Assembly (NCBI GenBank): GCA_036384495.1
Contig: DASVMD010000048.1
Span: forward strand, 1-18,361
Origin: JAQGHB01 sp036384495
Lineage (GTDB): Bacteria; Patescibacteriota; Saccharimonadia; Saccharimonadales; UBA4665
DNA length: 18,361 nt
Direction of reading: 5' to 3'
Each line of letters opens with the position of its first letter. Position 1 is the first letter of the stretch. Positions 6,407 through 13,299 of the stretch are shown piece after piece. A model generated the notes under the pieces. It made no database searches and was not told the DNA's origin. It saw nothing but the letters and a program-made list of their open reading frames with translations. A program made the translations under genes and the position numbers.

Positions 6407-7090
6407 ATGAAAGTACTCACAACTTTTGGAGTTGTCTTTGCTGGCGTCTTAGCTATTGCTACTAGTAACTCTTTTTTTGTGGCTAACGCCCACAATCACA
6501 CTACGCCAAAACACAACACTGTAATAAAAGTTGCAAAAACAGCTGCAACCCCTCCGGCTCCGGCACCACAACCAACGCTTGTGACTGTCCAGAGCGGTGA
6601 TACTTTGGAATCATTGGCTGAAGCCAATGGCACCACTTATGTGAGGTTGTTTAGTGTAAATGCAGACATCACGAACCCAGACTTAATTTATCCTGGTCAA
6701 GTTTTGCGCGTTCCCACTGCCGACGAGCAGGTAACGCCACGCGCTTTGCCAGCTTCACCGGTGCCCGCATCGGCGCCCGCGCCTGTAGCGGCTCCTGCTG
6801 CACCAACTACTAAAGCAGTACCTGCTGTAGCTCCAGCCGTATCTTCGGCGGGAGACGGTGTTTGGGATCGGATTGCTGCCTGTGAATCAGGAGGCAATTG
6901 GGGTATCGACACTGGTAATGGTTTTTACGGCGGCCTTCAGTTTACGCTATCAAGCTGGCAGGCAGTCGGCGGTAGCGGCTCCCCCAACGAAGCCAGCCGC
7001 GAAGAGCAGATTAGTCGTGCCCAAATGCTCCAAGGCCGCCAGGGTTGGGGTGCATGGCCAGCCTGCACTGCCAAACTCGGCATCAGCTAA
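6407..7090 (+). CDS. Secreted LysM + resuscitation-promoting-factor-like hydrolase
   Basis: A 227-aa exported protein. A signal peptide covers about residues 1-28 (hydrophobic core, cleavage near ANA). A LysM peptidoglycan-binding domain follows at 57-104 (VTVQSGDTLESLAEANGT to IYPGQVLRVP). A flexible Pro/Ala linker runs over 110-147. The C-terminal transglycosylase-like Rpf domain covers 150-225, with the catalytic glutamate E160 in ACESGGNW, then YGGLQFT and SSW, and the final WGAWPAC. C159 and C220 probably form the disulfide typical of the fold. It should cleave glycan strands of peptidoglycan, either in its own wall or, in an epibiotic lifestyle, in that of an actinobacterial host. It has its own promoter, long leader and terminator, and lies between two 45-bp repeats. 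Confidence 0.9.
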   Translation: MKVLTTFGVVFAGVLAIATSNSFFVANAHNHTTPKHNTVIKVAKTAATPPAPAPQPTLVTVQSGDTLESLAEANGTTYVRLFSVNADITNPDLIYPGQVLRVPTADEQVTPRALPASPVPASAPAPVAAPAAPTTKAVPAVAPAVSSAGDGVWDRIAACESGGNWGIDTGNGFYGGLQFTLSSWQAVGGSGSPNEASREEQISRAQMLQGRQGWGAWPACTAKLGIS

Positions 7091-7106
7091 GCGCTAAACA
7101 GGCAAC

Positions 7107-7136
7107 AAAAAAGTGCTCCTAACGGGGCACTTTTTT
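7107..7136 (+). terminator. Strong bidirectional terminator
   Basis: AAAAAAGTGCTCC and GGGGCACTTTTTT form a 13-bp stem with one G-T pair and the loop TAAC, 16 nt after the stop of the Rpf-like gene. The A-tract on one side and T-tract on the other allow it to work on both strands, so it could also stop readthrough from the minus-strand gene at 7289-7777. Confidence 0.85.
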
Positions 7137-7157
7137 GCAGTTAAATTATCAGCCAAA

Positions 7158-7202
7158 TGGTAGGCGTGACTGGCCCGAATTGGAACCAAATCAAAGCTGA
7201 AC
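7158..7202 (+). repeat. 45-bp repeat, copy 2 (downstream of Rpf-like gene)
   Basis: Same orientation and length as copy 1 (6121-6165). The centre, TTGG-AA-CCAA, keeps the dyad although bases around it differ from copy 1. It lies beyond the terminator, between it and the 3' end of the convergent gene. Confidence 0.7.
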
Positions 7203-7288
7203 TGATAATCATATGGCAAATCGTGAAGCAGTTGAGGGAAGAGACCACTGTTGAAGCTTAAGCCAGTGCTATCGAACCCCGCCAATAC

Positions 7289-7777
7289 TTATTCTGGTAA
7301 GACAGTTCTGGGGTCTACTAGATCAATGCCACTCTTCCAAGCACCATCTACTGCATCCCAGATAATTTCTGCGTAAATACCCAGTTTCTGCTGGTCAGTA
7401 ACACTTTCATCTTTCAAAACATCTACCCAAGTGCGGCCGCCATATTCCTCACGAGGCTTGGCCAGCCATCCTGCTTCTGCCCAGTCACTTCTGCCTTCTT
7501 GTGCGCGCTGCATGGACGATATAAGAGACCAGGCAAAAGCCACGTGAGGATTTACCCGCCATTCTCCTGCTTCATCTCTTTCAAACTGGAAATCAGGGCA
7601 GACTTCAGTACCTTGCTCACTCACCAAAACTATTAATCCTGAAGTTTCGCGGATTTTATCGCTTAAGCCATTGGCACGGATAAAAGGACCTAGTAGTTCA
7701 TTCCAGGTGCGAGGCGGTTGGGGCTGATGTTTTTCAGGAAGTGATTCTATAGAAGCATTGTATAATAAAATTGACAA
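7289..7777 (-). CDS. Uncharacterised protein, 162 aa, TTG start, downstream of tRNA
   Basis: A soluble protein rich in Trp and acidic residues, without signal peptide. The C-terminal part reads AGWLAKPREEYGGRTWVDVLKD and then a helix, a pattern (W-L-P-GGRT-DVL) reminiscent of the toxin-binding domain of Xre/MbcA/ParS antitoxins. That likeness is weak, the expected proline after GGRT is a tryptophan, and no RES-type toxin lies next to it. The first possible start is a TTG at 7777, with no ATG or GTG nearby. The gene begins 10 nt after the CCA end of a tRNA on the same strand and has no Shine-Dalgarno, so it is probably expressed from the tRNA transcript. Function unknown. Confidence 0.65.
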   Translation of the reverse strand: MSILLYNASIESLPEKHQPQPPRTWNELLGPFIRANGLSDKIRETSGLIVLVSEQGTEVCPDFQFERDEAGEWRVNPHVAFAWSLISSMQRAQEGRSDWAEAGWLAKPREEYGGRTWVDVLKDESVTDQQKLGIYAEIIWDAVDGAWKSGIDLVDPRTVLPE

Positions 7778-7787
7778 AAAGTCTATG

Positions 7788-7864
7788 TGGTAGCGGCGAG
7801 TGGACTTGAACCACCGACCCCAGGCTTATGAGTCCTGTGCTCTAACCAGCTGAGCTACGCCGCC
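7788..7864 (-). tRNA. tRNA with anticodon CAU, probably elongator tRNA-Met
   Basis: A full 77-nt cloverleaf with encoded CCA. Acceptor stem GGCGGCG/CGCCGCT (7 pairs, G1-U72 wobble), D arm GCTC/GAGC, anticodon loop CTCATAA (CAU), T arm GGTGG-TTCAAGT-CCACT, discriminator A73. It is not the initiator, since it lacks the three GC pairs in the anticodon stem and the 1-72 mismatch. The choice is between elongator Met and the Ile2 tRNA whose C34 is modified by TilS. Overall it resembles elongator Met (GTAGCTCAGCTGGTTAGAGC), but I cannot exclude Ile2. An A31-G39 mismatch closes the anticodon loop. Confidence 0.93.
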
Positions 7865-7907
7865 TCGTCGGTCCGCCGGCGTGATGCACCAGCGAAAGAC
7901 AGATGGT

Positions 7908-7916
7908 AATATAGCA
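7908..7916 (-). promoter_or_regulatory. Extended -10 promoter of the tRNA
   Basis: On the minus strand TGC-TATATT lies about 44 nt before the tRNA 5' end, predicting a leader of about 36 nt to be removed by RNase P. No good -35 is seen. Confidence 0.45.
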
Positions 7917-7939
7917 CGATTTATCTCTGTTGGCTAGGG

Positions 7940-8698
7940 TTAGTAAGAGTGAAATGCCAGGTAGGTGGCGGCCACGAGGCCAATAATAATGACCACGATT
8001 CGGATGGCGTGCGAGGAAAAGCGTTGCGAAAAACGTGCGCCCACGAAACCGCCAATTGTAGTGCCGACGGCCATAGCCAGCCCGAATTTCCAATTGATAA
8101 GATGCGTACTTAACAAGTTAAGTAATGCTACTCCGGATATGCACGCGCCTGCAATATTCTTGAGGCCGTTAATTTGGTGGATATCTGGCAAGCGAGCAAA
8201 ACCCAAAAAGGCCAGCATTACAAAACCAAAGCCTGGGCCAAAGAACGCGCCGTAGGTGGCGATCGGCAAAATCCCCAGAGAAATGAGCAGCAGTCGAGTA
8301 ATATTGTGACTTCGCGTAGTAATATGTTTCCGCAAGTGAAAGTGCAGATATGGCTGAAAAGCAAACAATAGCACTGCTAAAAAGATCAGCCCCGGCACAA
8401 TTTCTTGAAAGCGCGTGGTAGAGGTATGCCGCAGCACCGTTGAGCCTATAAATGCACCAACCAAACAGGGAATCAGCAAAAGCAGGTATTGCGGCGATAG
8501 TTTACGCAAATACTTCCGGTAGCTATATGCAGAGCTTAGCTGCCCGGGGAAAACCACCAAACAACCGGTGATGTTAGCCGCTAGTGGCGTCAAACCAGCT
8601 GCAATCAGTGCGGGAAAGCCGAGCAACATACCGCCACCAGCAATGGCGTTCATGCTGCCAATAATGATGCCCACCGCAAAGAGCAATAATTCGGTCAT
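7940..8698 (-). CDS. TSUP family permease (TauE/SafE-like), second copy
   Basis: A 252-aa protein with about eight membrane helices. The Gly-rich start of half one is GSMNAIAGGGMLLGFP, and half two has the motif YGAFFGPGFGFVML. A characteristic C-terminal stretch reads GTTIGGFVGARFSQRFSSHAIR before the last helix, as in many TSUP proteins. The substrate is unknown. The protein is clearly different in sequence from the TSUP at 5372-6106, so the two are not a recent duplication. It is divergent from tilS with 40 bp between the starts. No Shine-Dalgarno is seen; a poor CATAAA lies 8 nt before the ATG, so it may be leaderless, but this is weak. Confidence 0.88.
   Translation of the reverse strand: MTELLLFAVGIIIGSMNAIAGGGMLLGFPALIAAGLTPLAANITGCLVVFPGQLSSAYSYRKYLRKLSPQYLLLLIPCLVGAFIGSTVLRHTSTTRFQEIVPGLIFLAVLLFAFQPYLHFHLRKHITTRSHNITRLLLISLGILPIATYGAFFGPGFGFVMLAFLGFARLPDIHQINGLKNIAGACISGVALLNLLSTHLINWKFGLAMAVGTTIGGFVGARFSQRFSSHAIRIVVIIIGLVAATYLAFHSY
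8107..8124. repeat. Second TACTTAAC-N2-GTTAAGTA dyad, inside a TSUP gene
   Basis: TACTTAACAAGTTAAGTA repeats the core of the palindrome at 19-38, differing only in the two central bases. It is in coding sequence, reading LNLLST on the minus strand. It may be a binding site or coincidence. Confidence 0.4.
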
Positions 8699-8721
8699 GG
8701 CTGATGTTTATGTTGTGTCAT

Positions 8722-8730
8722 TGTTACAAT
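8722..8730 (+). promoter_or_regulatory. Extended -10 for leaderless tilS mRNA
   Basis: TGT-TACAAT is followed by 8 nt (AATAAGAT) and the ATG at 8739. There is no Shine-Dalgarno. Confidence 0.5.
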
Positions 8731-8738
8731 AATAAGAT

Positions 8739-9635
8739 ATGGATGTGGAATTACCAACGCCCGGAGTCTATGTTGTGGCGGTCAGCGGTGGGGTGGACTC
8801 CGTGGCGCTGCTCAACATGCTGCACTATGCCAGCGGGTCGCCGTACAGATTGGTGGTGGCGCATTTGGATCATGGGATTCGCTCAGATTCAGCCGAAGAC
8901 CGCAAGCTGGTGCAAGCCACAGCGCGACACTTGGGGCTGCCGTTTGTGTTTCACGAAAGTCGGCTGGGGGCTGAGGCCAGCGAGGCAACCGCTCGCCAAG
9001 CGCGATACGACTTTTTACGCGCTGTGCGGGAGTCCAGCGGTGCACGTGCCGTTATCACCGCCCACCATCAGGATGACGTGCTGGAAACGGCAATTATTAA
9101 CATACTGCGAGGCAGTGGCCGCAAAGGCTTAACGGCGCTCAGTAGTCGTCATGACATTGTGCGGCCACTTCTCAAAGTGCCTAAGCAGCAACTTATTGCG
9201 TACGCCAAAAATCAGGGCCTCGTGTGGCGTGAAGACAGTACCAATAGCAACGAGCAATATCTGCGTAATTATGTGCGCAGGCGCATTATGCCGCGCTTGG
9301 GGGAGGCTGATCGACAGCAGTTTTTGCAGATCATTTCCGGCCTGCACCACACCAATCGCGAGCTCGATACTTTACTTGTTAAGTATTTGCATTTTCAATC
9401 TGTTGGGGGTATCCTAGACAGACGTGAATTTAACGGTTTACCGCATCAAGTAGCTCGCGAAATTATGGCTGCTTGGCTGCGCGCGAACAGCGTCAAAACG
9501 ATTGACTCAAAAATGCTCGAACGACTGGTCGTGGCGGCTAAAACCGCCCAATCCGGCTCACTAATTGACATTGCAAAAGGCCTGAGCATGCACGTAAAAA
9601 ACGACACCCTGGCACTCCAAAGTACGGAGCGCTAG
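8739..9635 (+). CDS. tilS: tRNA(Ile)-lysidine synthase TilS
   Basis: The 298-aa protein has the N-type ATP pyrophosphatase P-loop SGGVDS at residues 16-21, then VVAHLDHGIRSDS (about 39-51), which is typical of TilS, and AHHQDDVLET at 108-117. It activates C34 of the CAU-anticodon tRNA-Ile2 with ATP and joins lysine, giving lysidine that reads AUA. The length matches the short TilS form without the extra C-terminal domain seen in the longer E. coli enzyme (about 430 aa). The tilS-ftsH order is conserved in many bacteria, though the hpt gene often between them is absent here. The CAU tRNA about 0.9 kb away may be its substrate if it is Ile2. Confidence 0.92.
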   Translation: MDVELPTPGVYVVAVSGGVDSVALLNMLHYASGSPYRLVVAHLDHGIRSDSAEDRKLVQATARHLGLPFVFHESRLGAEASEATARQARYDFLRAVRESSGARAVITAHHQDDVLETAIINILRGSGRKGLTALSSRHDIVRPLLKVPKQQLIAYAKNQGLVWREDSTNSNEQYLRNYVRRRIMPRLGEADRQQFLQIISGLHHTNRELDTLLVKYLHFQSVGGILDRREFNGLPHQVAREIMAAWLRANSVKTIDSKMLERLVVAAKTAQSGSLIDIAKGLSMHVKNDTLALQSTER

Positions 9636-9655
9636 CCAAAAATAACAGGCAAGGG

Positions 9656-9661
9656 TATAAT
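9656..9661 (+). promoter_or_regulatory. Consensus -10 (TATAAT) for leaderless ftsH mRNA
   Basis: A perfect TATAAT, 8 nt before the ftsH ATG, within the 34-bp gap after tilS. No Shine-Dalgarno is present. It suggests a dedicated start for ftsH besides readthrough from tilS. Confidence 0.55.
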
Positions 9662-9669
9662 AAATACCT

Positions 9670-11541
9670 ATGGATAAAAAACCTCTCCGATCGAAGCGTA
9701 AACCAGGCAAAGGCGCTAACAAGGGCATGAAAAATGCCGGCTTTGTTGCCCTTATCATTCTATTTGCAATAATTGTGCTGGCTGCCAATAATCAGCCGAG
9801 TTCTCTTAAGAAAATCCCTATTACTACCGCCGTTCAAGAGGCTAACGCCGGTAAGTACGAAAAGATCACCGTTACTGGTAATCAGCTTGATATCACTAAA
9901 AAAGGCGAGAGTAAGCCGTCGCTCAAAACCTACCTGGAACCTAACGCCACGCTTAAGGACGAAGGTTTTAACTACAGCAAAGTCGAAATCAACACTACCT
10001 CGGCATCTAGCGGCAGTTCAGAGTGGATTAACTTGGCCGGAACGATTATTCCGGTGGTACTGATCGGCGCATTCTTGTACTTCATGCTGCGTAGCGCTCA
10101 AGGGCAGGGCAATCAGGCGCTCAGTTTCGGTAAGAGTCGCGCTCGCCTGTACGGCAACGAAAAAGACAAAGTTACCTTTAAAGAAATCGCTGGCTCCGAC
10201 GAGGCCAAACAGGATCTCGAAGAAGTAGTGGAATTCCTAAAATACCCCAAGAAATTTGCCGGTATGGGCGCGCGTATCCCTAAGGGCGTGCTGCTAGTCG
10301 GCCCTCCGGGAACAGGTAAAACTTTGCTGTCCCGCGCGGTGGCTGGCGAAGCCAACGTGCCATTCTTTAGTATCTCTGGCTCTGAATTCGTAGAAATGTT
10401 TGTCGGTGTCGGTGCTTCGCGCGTTCGCGACTTATTTGCCAAAGCCAAAAAGAACGCTCCGTGTATCATCTTTGTCGATGAAATCGATGCCGTAGGGCGT
10501 CGCCGCGGTTCCGGCATGGGCGGTGGCCACGACGACCGCGAACAAACCCTCAACCAAATCCTGGTTGAAATGGACGGTTTCGAGCAAGGCGAAAACGTCA
10601 TTGTCTTGGCTGCGACCAACCGTGCCGACGTGCTCGATCCGGCGCTGCTACGCCCCGGCCGCTTCGACCGCCGCGTAAATATCGACTTGCCCGACCGCAA
10701 AGCCCGCGAAGCAATCCTCAAAGTTCACTTCGAAAAGAAACCGCTTGCCAAAAACGTTGACCTCAGCTCGTTGGCCGGCAAGGCGGCTGGCTCATCTGGC
10801 GCAGACCTAGCTAACATCGCTAACGAATCAGCCATTATCGCGGCTCGCAACTCCCACAACGAAATTACTCAAGCTGACGTAACCGAAGCTTTTGAGCGCG
10901 TGGCCATTGGCCCAGAGCGCAAGAGCAAGGTTATGACTGAGGCCGACAAAGTTACCACTGCCTACCACGAAGCTGGCCACGCACTGGTTGGTCACGTACT
11001 GCCCGATAGCGATCCCGTTCACAAAGTTACCATCATTCCACGCGGCGGCACCGGTGGTGTAACGTGGTTCATTCCGCCCGAAGACCGCGTTTTTGTGTCG
11101 CTCGTGCAGTTTAAAGACATGCTGGCTCGTGGTCTCGGTGGCCGTATCGCCGAAGAAATTATATTGGGCGAAGACAAAATCACCACCGGCGCCGGTAGCG
11201 ACTTGCAGAGCGCCGCTGGTCTGGCCCGCGATATGATCATCAACCAGGGTATGGGCGCCAAAAAACTGCGTAACCAAGTGTTCCATGTCGATGAGGGCAT
11301 GATGCTCGACAAACTGGTCCACGAGCGCGAATATTCCGACGAAACCGCCAAGCTCATCGACGATGAAGTAGAGTCACTGATTACCGAAGCTGCTAACCGC
11401 GCCCGCGCTGTCATCAAGGCCAATCTGCACTCCCTGGAAGCCCTTAAAGATCGCCTCATCGAAAAAGAAACCGTCGATGCCGACGAAGTACTCGAAACCC
11501 TTAAAGGCGCTAAACTGCCTTCCGCTGCCGCGCTCTATTAA
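9670..11541 (+). CDS. ftsH: ATP-dependent zinc metalloprotease FtsH
   Basis: The 623-aa membrane-anchored AAA+ protease degrades misfolded membrane and regulatory proteins. A basic N-terminus precedes helix 1 (about residues 24-40). A short extracytoplasmic domain leads to helix 2 (about 120-140). The AAA module has Walker A GPPGTGKT at 211-218, the pore motif FVGVG at 244-248, Walker B IIFVDEID at 266-273 and the second region of homology ending LRPGRFDRR. The peptidase part carries HEAGH (H433, E434, H437) with D511 as the probable third zinc ligand. Length and domain order are standard. TATAAT 8 nt before the ATG suggests a leaderless message. It lies between tilS and murJ. Confidence 0.98.
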   Translation: MDKKPLRSKRKPGKGANKGMKNAGFVALIILFAIIVLAANNQPSSLKKIPITTAVQEANAGKYEKITVTGNQLDITKKGESKPSLKTYLEPNATLKDEGFNYSKVEINTTSASSGSSEWINLAGTIIPVVLIGAFLYFMLRSAQGQGNQALSFGKSRARLYGNEKDKVTFKEIAGSDEAKQDLEEVVEFLKYPKKFAGMGARIPKGVLLVGPPGTGKTLLSRAVAGEANVPFFSISGSEFVEMFVGVGASRVRDLFAKAKKNAPCIIFVDEIDAVGRRRGSGMGGGHDDREQTLNQILVEMDGFEQGENVIVLAATNRADVLDPALLRPGRFDRRVNIDLPDRKAREAILKVHFEKKPLAKNVDLSSLAGKAAGSSGADLANIANESAIIAARNSHNEITQADVTEAFERVAIGPERKSKVMTEADKVTTAYHEAGHALVGHVLPDSDPVHKVTIIPRGGTGGVTWFIPPEDRVFVSLVQFKDMLARGLGGRIAEEIILGEDKITTGAGSDLQSAAGLARDMIINQGMGAKKLRNQVFHVDEGMMLDKLVHEREYSDETAKLIDDEVESLITEAANRARAVIKANLHSLEALKDRLIEKETVDADEVLETLKGAKLPSAAALY

Positions 11542-11562
11542 CCAAGAAAAGCAAAAGCGGGG

Positions 11563-11591
11563 TGTCATCCTAAGCCAGCCTGTTCTATACT
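11563..11591 (+). promoter_or_regulatory. Putative promoter of murJ and its mini-ORF
   Basis: TGTCAT (11563-11568), 17 bp and TATACT (11586-11591). The -10 is good and the -35 poor. It places the start of transcription close to an ATG at 11597, which opens a 9-codon frame. Confidence 0.45.
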
Positions 11592-11596
11592 GGAAG

Positions 11597-11626
11597 ATGA
11601 CCTCGGAAGTCTCTAATTACGCATGA
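11597..11626 (+). CDS. Putative 9-codon leader ORF coupled to murJ
   Basis: ATG at 11597 lies 5 nt after the TATACT box and opens a frame encoding MTSEVSNYA, then TGA at 11624-11626. That stop overlaps the murJ ATG (11623-11625) as ATGA. murJ has no usable Shine-Dalgarno (GGAAG is 14 nt away), so a ribosome starting leaderlessly on the mini-ORF could reach its stop and reinitiate at murJ. The peptide shows no run of a single amino acid, so amino-acid-sensing attenuation is not suggested. This could be chance: it is inferred only from spacing and overlap. Confidence 0.4.
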   Translation: MTSEVSNYA

Positions 11627-13218
11627 ACCCCAGCACTAAAGCCAAACCAAAAAAACGCATCAGTATCGGTAACGTCGCGGCGCTCCTGGTAGCGACCTCC
11701 TTTGCCGGACAATTGCTCGGGTTCTTGCGCACTAAGCTGGTCAACGGCAACTTCCAACTGACCGGCCATCACAGTACCGATGCCTATTTTGCCGCCTTTG
11801 CCATTCCCGACTTCTTCTTCTTTACGCTGGCTGCTGGTGCGCTGGGCGTGGCCTTTATGCCAATCTTATCCGACCACTTGCACAGAGGTGATAAGAAAGG
11901 CGTCTGGCAGCTGGCTAATTCACTCATGAACTTATTGGCCATTATTATGGCTGTGGTCGGTGTGATTATCGTGATCTTTGCTGAGCCGCTGATTAAGCAT
12001 GTAGTGGCTCCTGGCCTGTCGCCCGAGCAACTCCACACCTCGGCCACAATTATGCGTCTGCTGGCTTTTAACCCGCTGCTATTCACCATTTCCGGCATCC
12101 TGACTAGTGTGCAGCAAACAATGGGCCGGTTCTTTTTCTTCGCTATTGCGCCGCTGTTTTATAACACCTCAATTATTATTAGTATCTTTGTTTTTAAGGA
12201 TAGTCTGGGGCTGGTTGGCTTGGGCGTTGGCGCACTTATTGGAGCCATTCTACAGCTAATAGTCGTAGCCTGTGGTAACTGGAAAACCAATTTCCACTGG
12301 AAGCCTCGTATTGACTGGAAAAGCCGAGATTTTCACCTTATTTTACGCAACCTACCTCCCCGGTCACTTGACCAGGGTGTCGACCAGGTGGAAAACATTG
12401 TGGAAACGCATATTGCCAGCGGTCTTGGGGCTGGATCGATCAGTAACTATAACAATGCCTTCGTGTTAAGTACTGCTCCTATTTTGCTCATCGGCACCGC
12501 CATTTCTACAGCCGCCTTCCCTCGGTTAAATGCTCGCTTGAGCCAAGGCAGGCCCGATCTGTTTCGCCGTGACTTCTTGATGGTGCTGCGGGCTATGATC
12601 TGGATCAGCGCGCCACTCGTCGTTGTCTGTTACTTTGGTCGTGGCTACCTTGCCCGCCTTATCTACGCTCAAGGTAACCAGCAAATTGCTACTATTTTTG
12701 GATTCCTAGCACTAGCTATCTTCTTTAGAATTATTTATTCGATTATTTCACGCTGGTTTTATGCCCAAAAAGATACCAAAACTCCGTTGTTCGTTTCGCT
12801 GTTCACAATTGCTCTTAACGTATTTTTGGCAGTTAATCTGGCACGACCGAGCGCCTACGGTGTGGCGGGCCTGGCGCTCGCGCAGTCTATTGTGGCCATG
12901 GTTGAAGTGTTTATCCTCTCAACTATAATGCTGATCCGCGACCATCGGCTGTTTGACGCAGCTTTCTTTGGCGGTGTACTGCGCATTATATCGGTTACCG
13001 GCTTTAGCGTCGTAGCTGGCTTTATTATGATTTCGCTGTATCCGCTTGGTATTAACGACCGCGGTATCCTGACGCTTGGCTCTAAGTTGATTGCCTTGGC
13101 GGTGGTCGTGTTTGGGGTGCATATTATCGTGTCGGCCGTTTTTGATCTTGAGGAAGTGCGACCTCTGTTCGCCCGTGTCCGCAAAATTGTCCTTAAGCCC
13201 ATAAAGGTTGAGTTCTGA
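11623..13218 (+). CDS. murJ: Lipid II flippase MurJ (MviN family)
   Basis: The 531-aa, largely hydrophobic protein matches the MurJ/MviN family: roughly 14 helices, the N-terminal stretch FAGQLLGFLRTKLVNGNF, then DAYFAAFAIPDFFF, and the central motif PPRSLDQGVDQVENIVET with later GTAISTAAFPRLN. These are typical of MurJ. It should move lipid II across the membrane for peptidoglycan synthesis. The ATG has no Shine-Dalgarno and overlaps a 9-codon upstream frame. It follows ftsH by 81 bp. It ends with UGA. An AT-rich 81-bp gap separates it from radC. Confidence 0.95.
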   Translation: MNPSTKAKPKKRISIGNVAALLVATSFAGQLLGFLRTKLVNGNFQLTGHHSTDAYFAAFAIPDFFFFTLAAGALGVAFMPILSDHLHRGDKKGVWQLANSLMNLLAIIMAVVGVIIVIFAEPLIKHVVAPGLSPEQLHTSATIMRLLAFNPLLFTISGILTSVQQTMGRFFFFAIAPLFYNTSIIISIFVFKDSLGLVGLGVGALIGAILQLIVVACGNWKTNFHWKPRIDWKSRDFHLILRNLPPRSLDQGVDQVENIVETHIASGLGAGSISNYNNAFVLSTAPILLIGTAISTAAFPRLNARLSQGRPDLFRRDFLMVLRAMIWISAPLVVVCYFGRGYLARLIYAQGNQQIATIFGFLALAIFFRIIYSIISRWFYAQKDTKTPLFVSLFTIALNVFLAVNLARPSAYGVAGLALAQSIVAMVEVFILSTIMLIRDHRLFDAAFFGGVLRIISVTGFSVVAGFIMISLYPLGINDRGILTLGSKLIALAVVVFGVHIIVSAVFDLEEVRPLFARVRKIVLKPIKVEF

Positions 13219-13287
13219 GTCAAACGCATCTGTTGCAAAATTTATTATATTTAATAATTATTTAATACTTTTGCCAAAAGATATGGA

Positions 13288-13293
13288 TATACT
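13288..13293 (+). promoter_or_regulatory. -10 box for leaderless radC mRNA
   Basis: TATACT, 6 nt (AGGTGT) before the radC ATG. The upstream gap is AT-rich and has no well-spaced -35. The AGG in the interval is only 3 nt from the ATG, too close for a normal Shine-Dalgarno. Confidence 0.5.
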
Positions 13294-13299
13294 AGGTGT

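Noticed and set aside
10113..11459. Long minus-strand frames opposite ftsH (202, 164 and 146 aa)
   Set aside because: They are shadows of the ftsH coding strand, rich in Ser/Arg, with no domain and no RBS.
13219..13299. Possible terminator in the murJ-radC gap
   Set aside because: The AT-rich sequence can form only weak stems with long loops; no G+C stem followed by T-tract is present.
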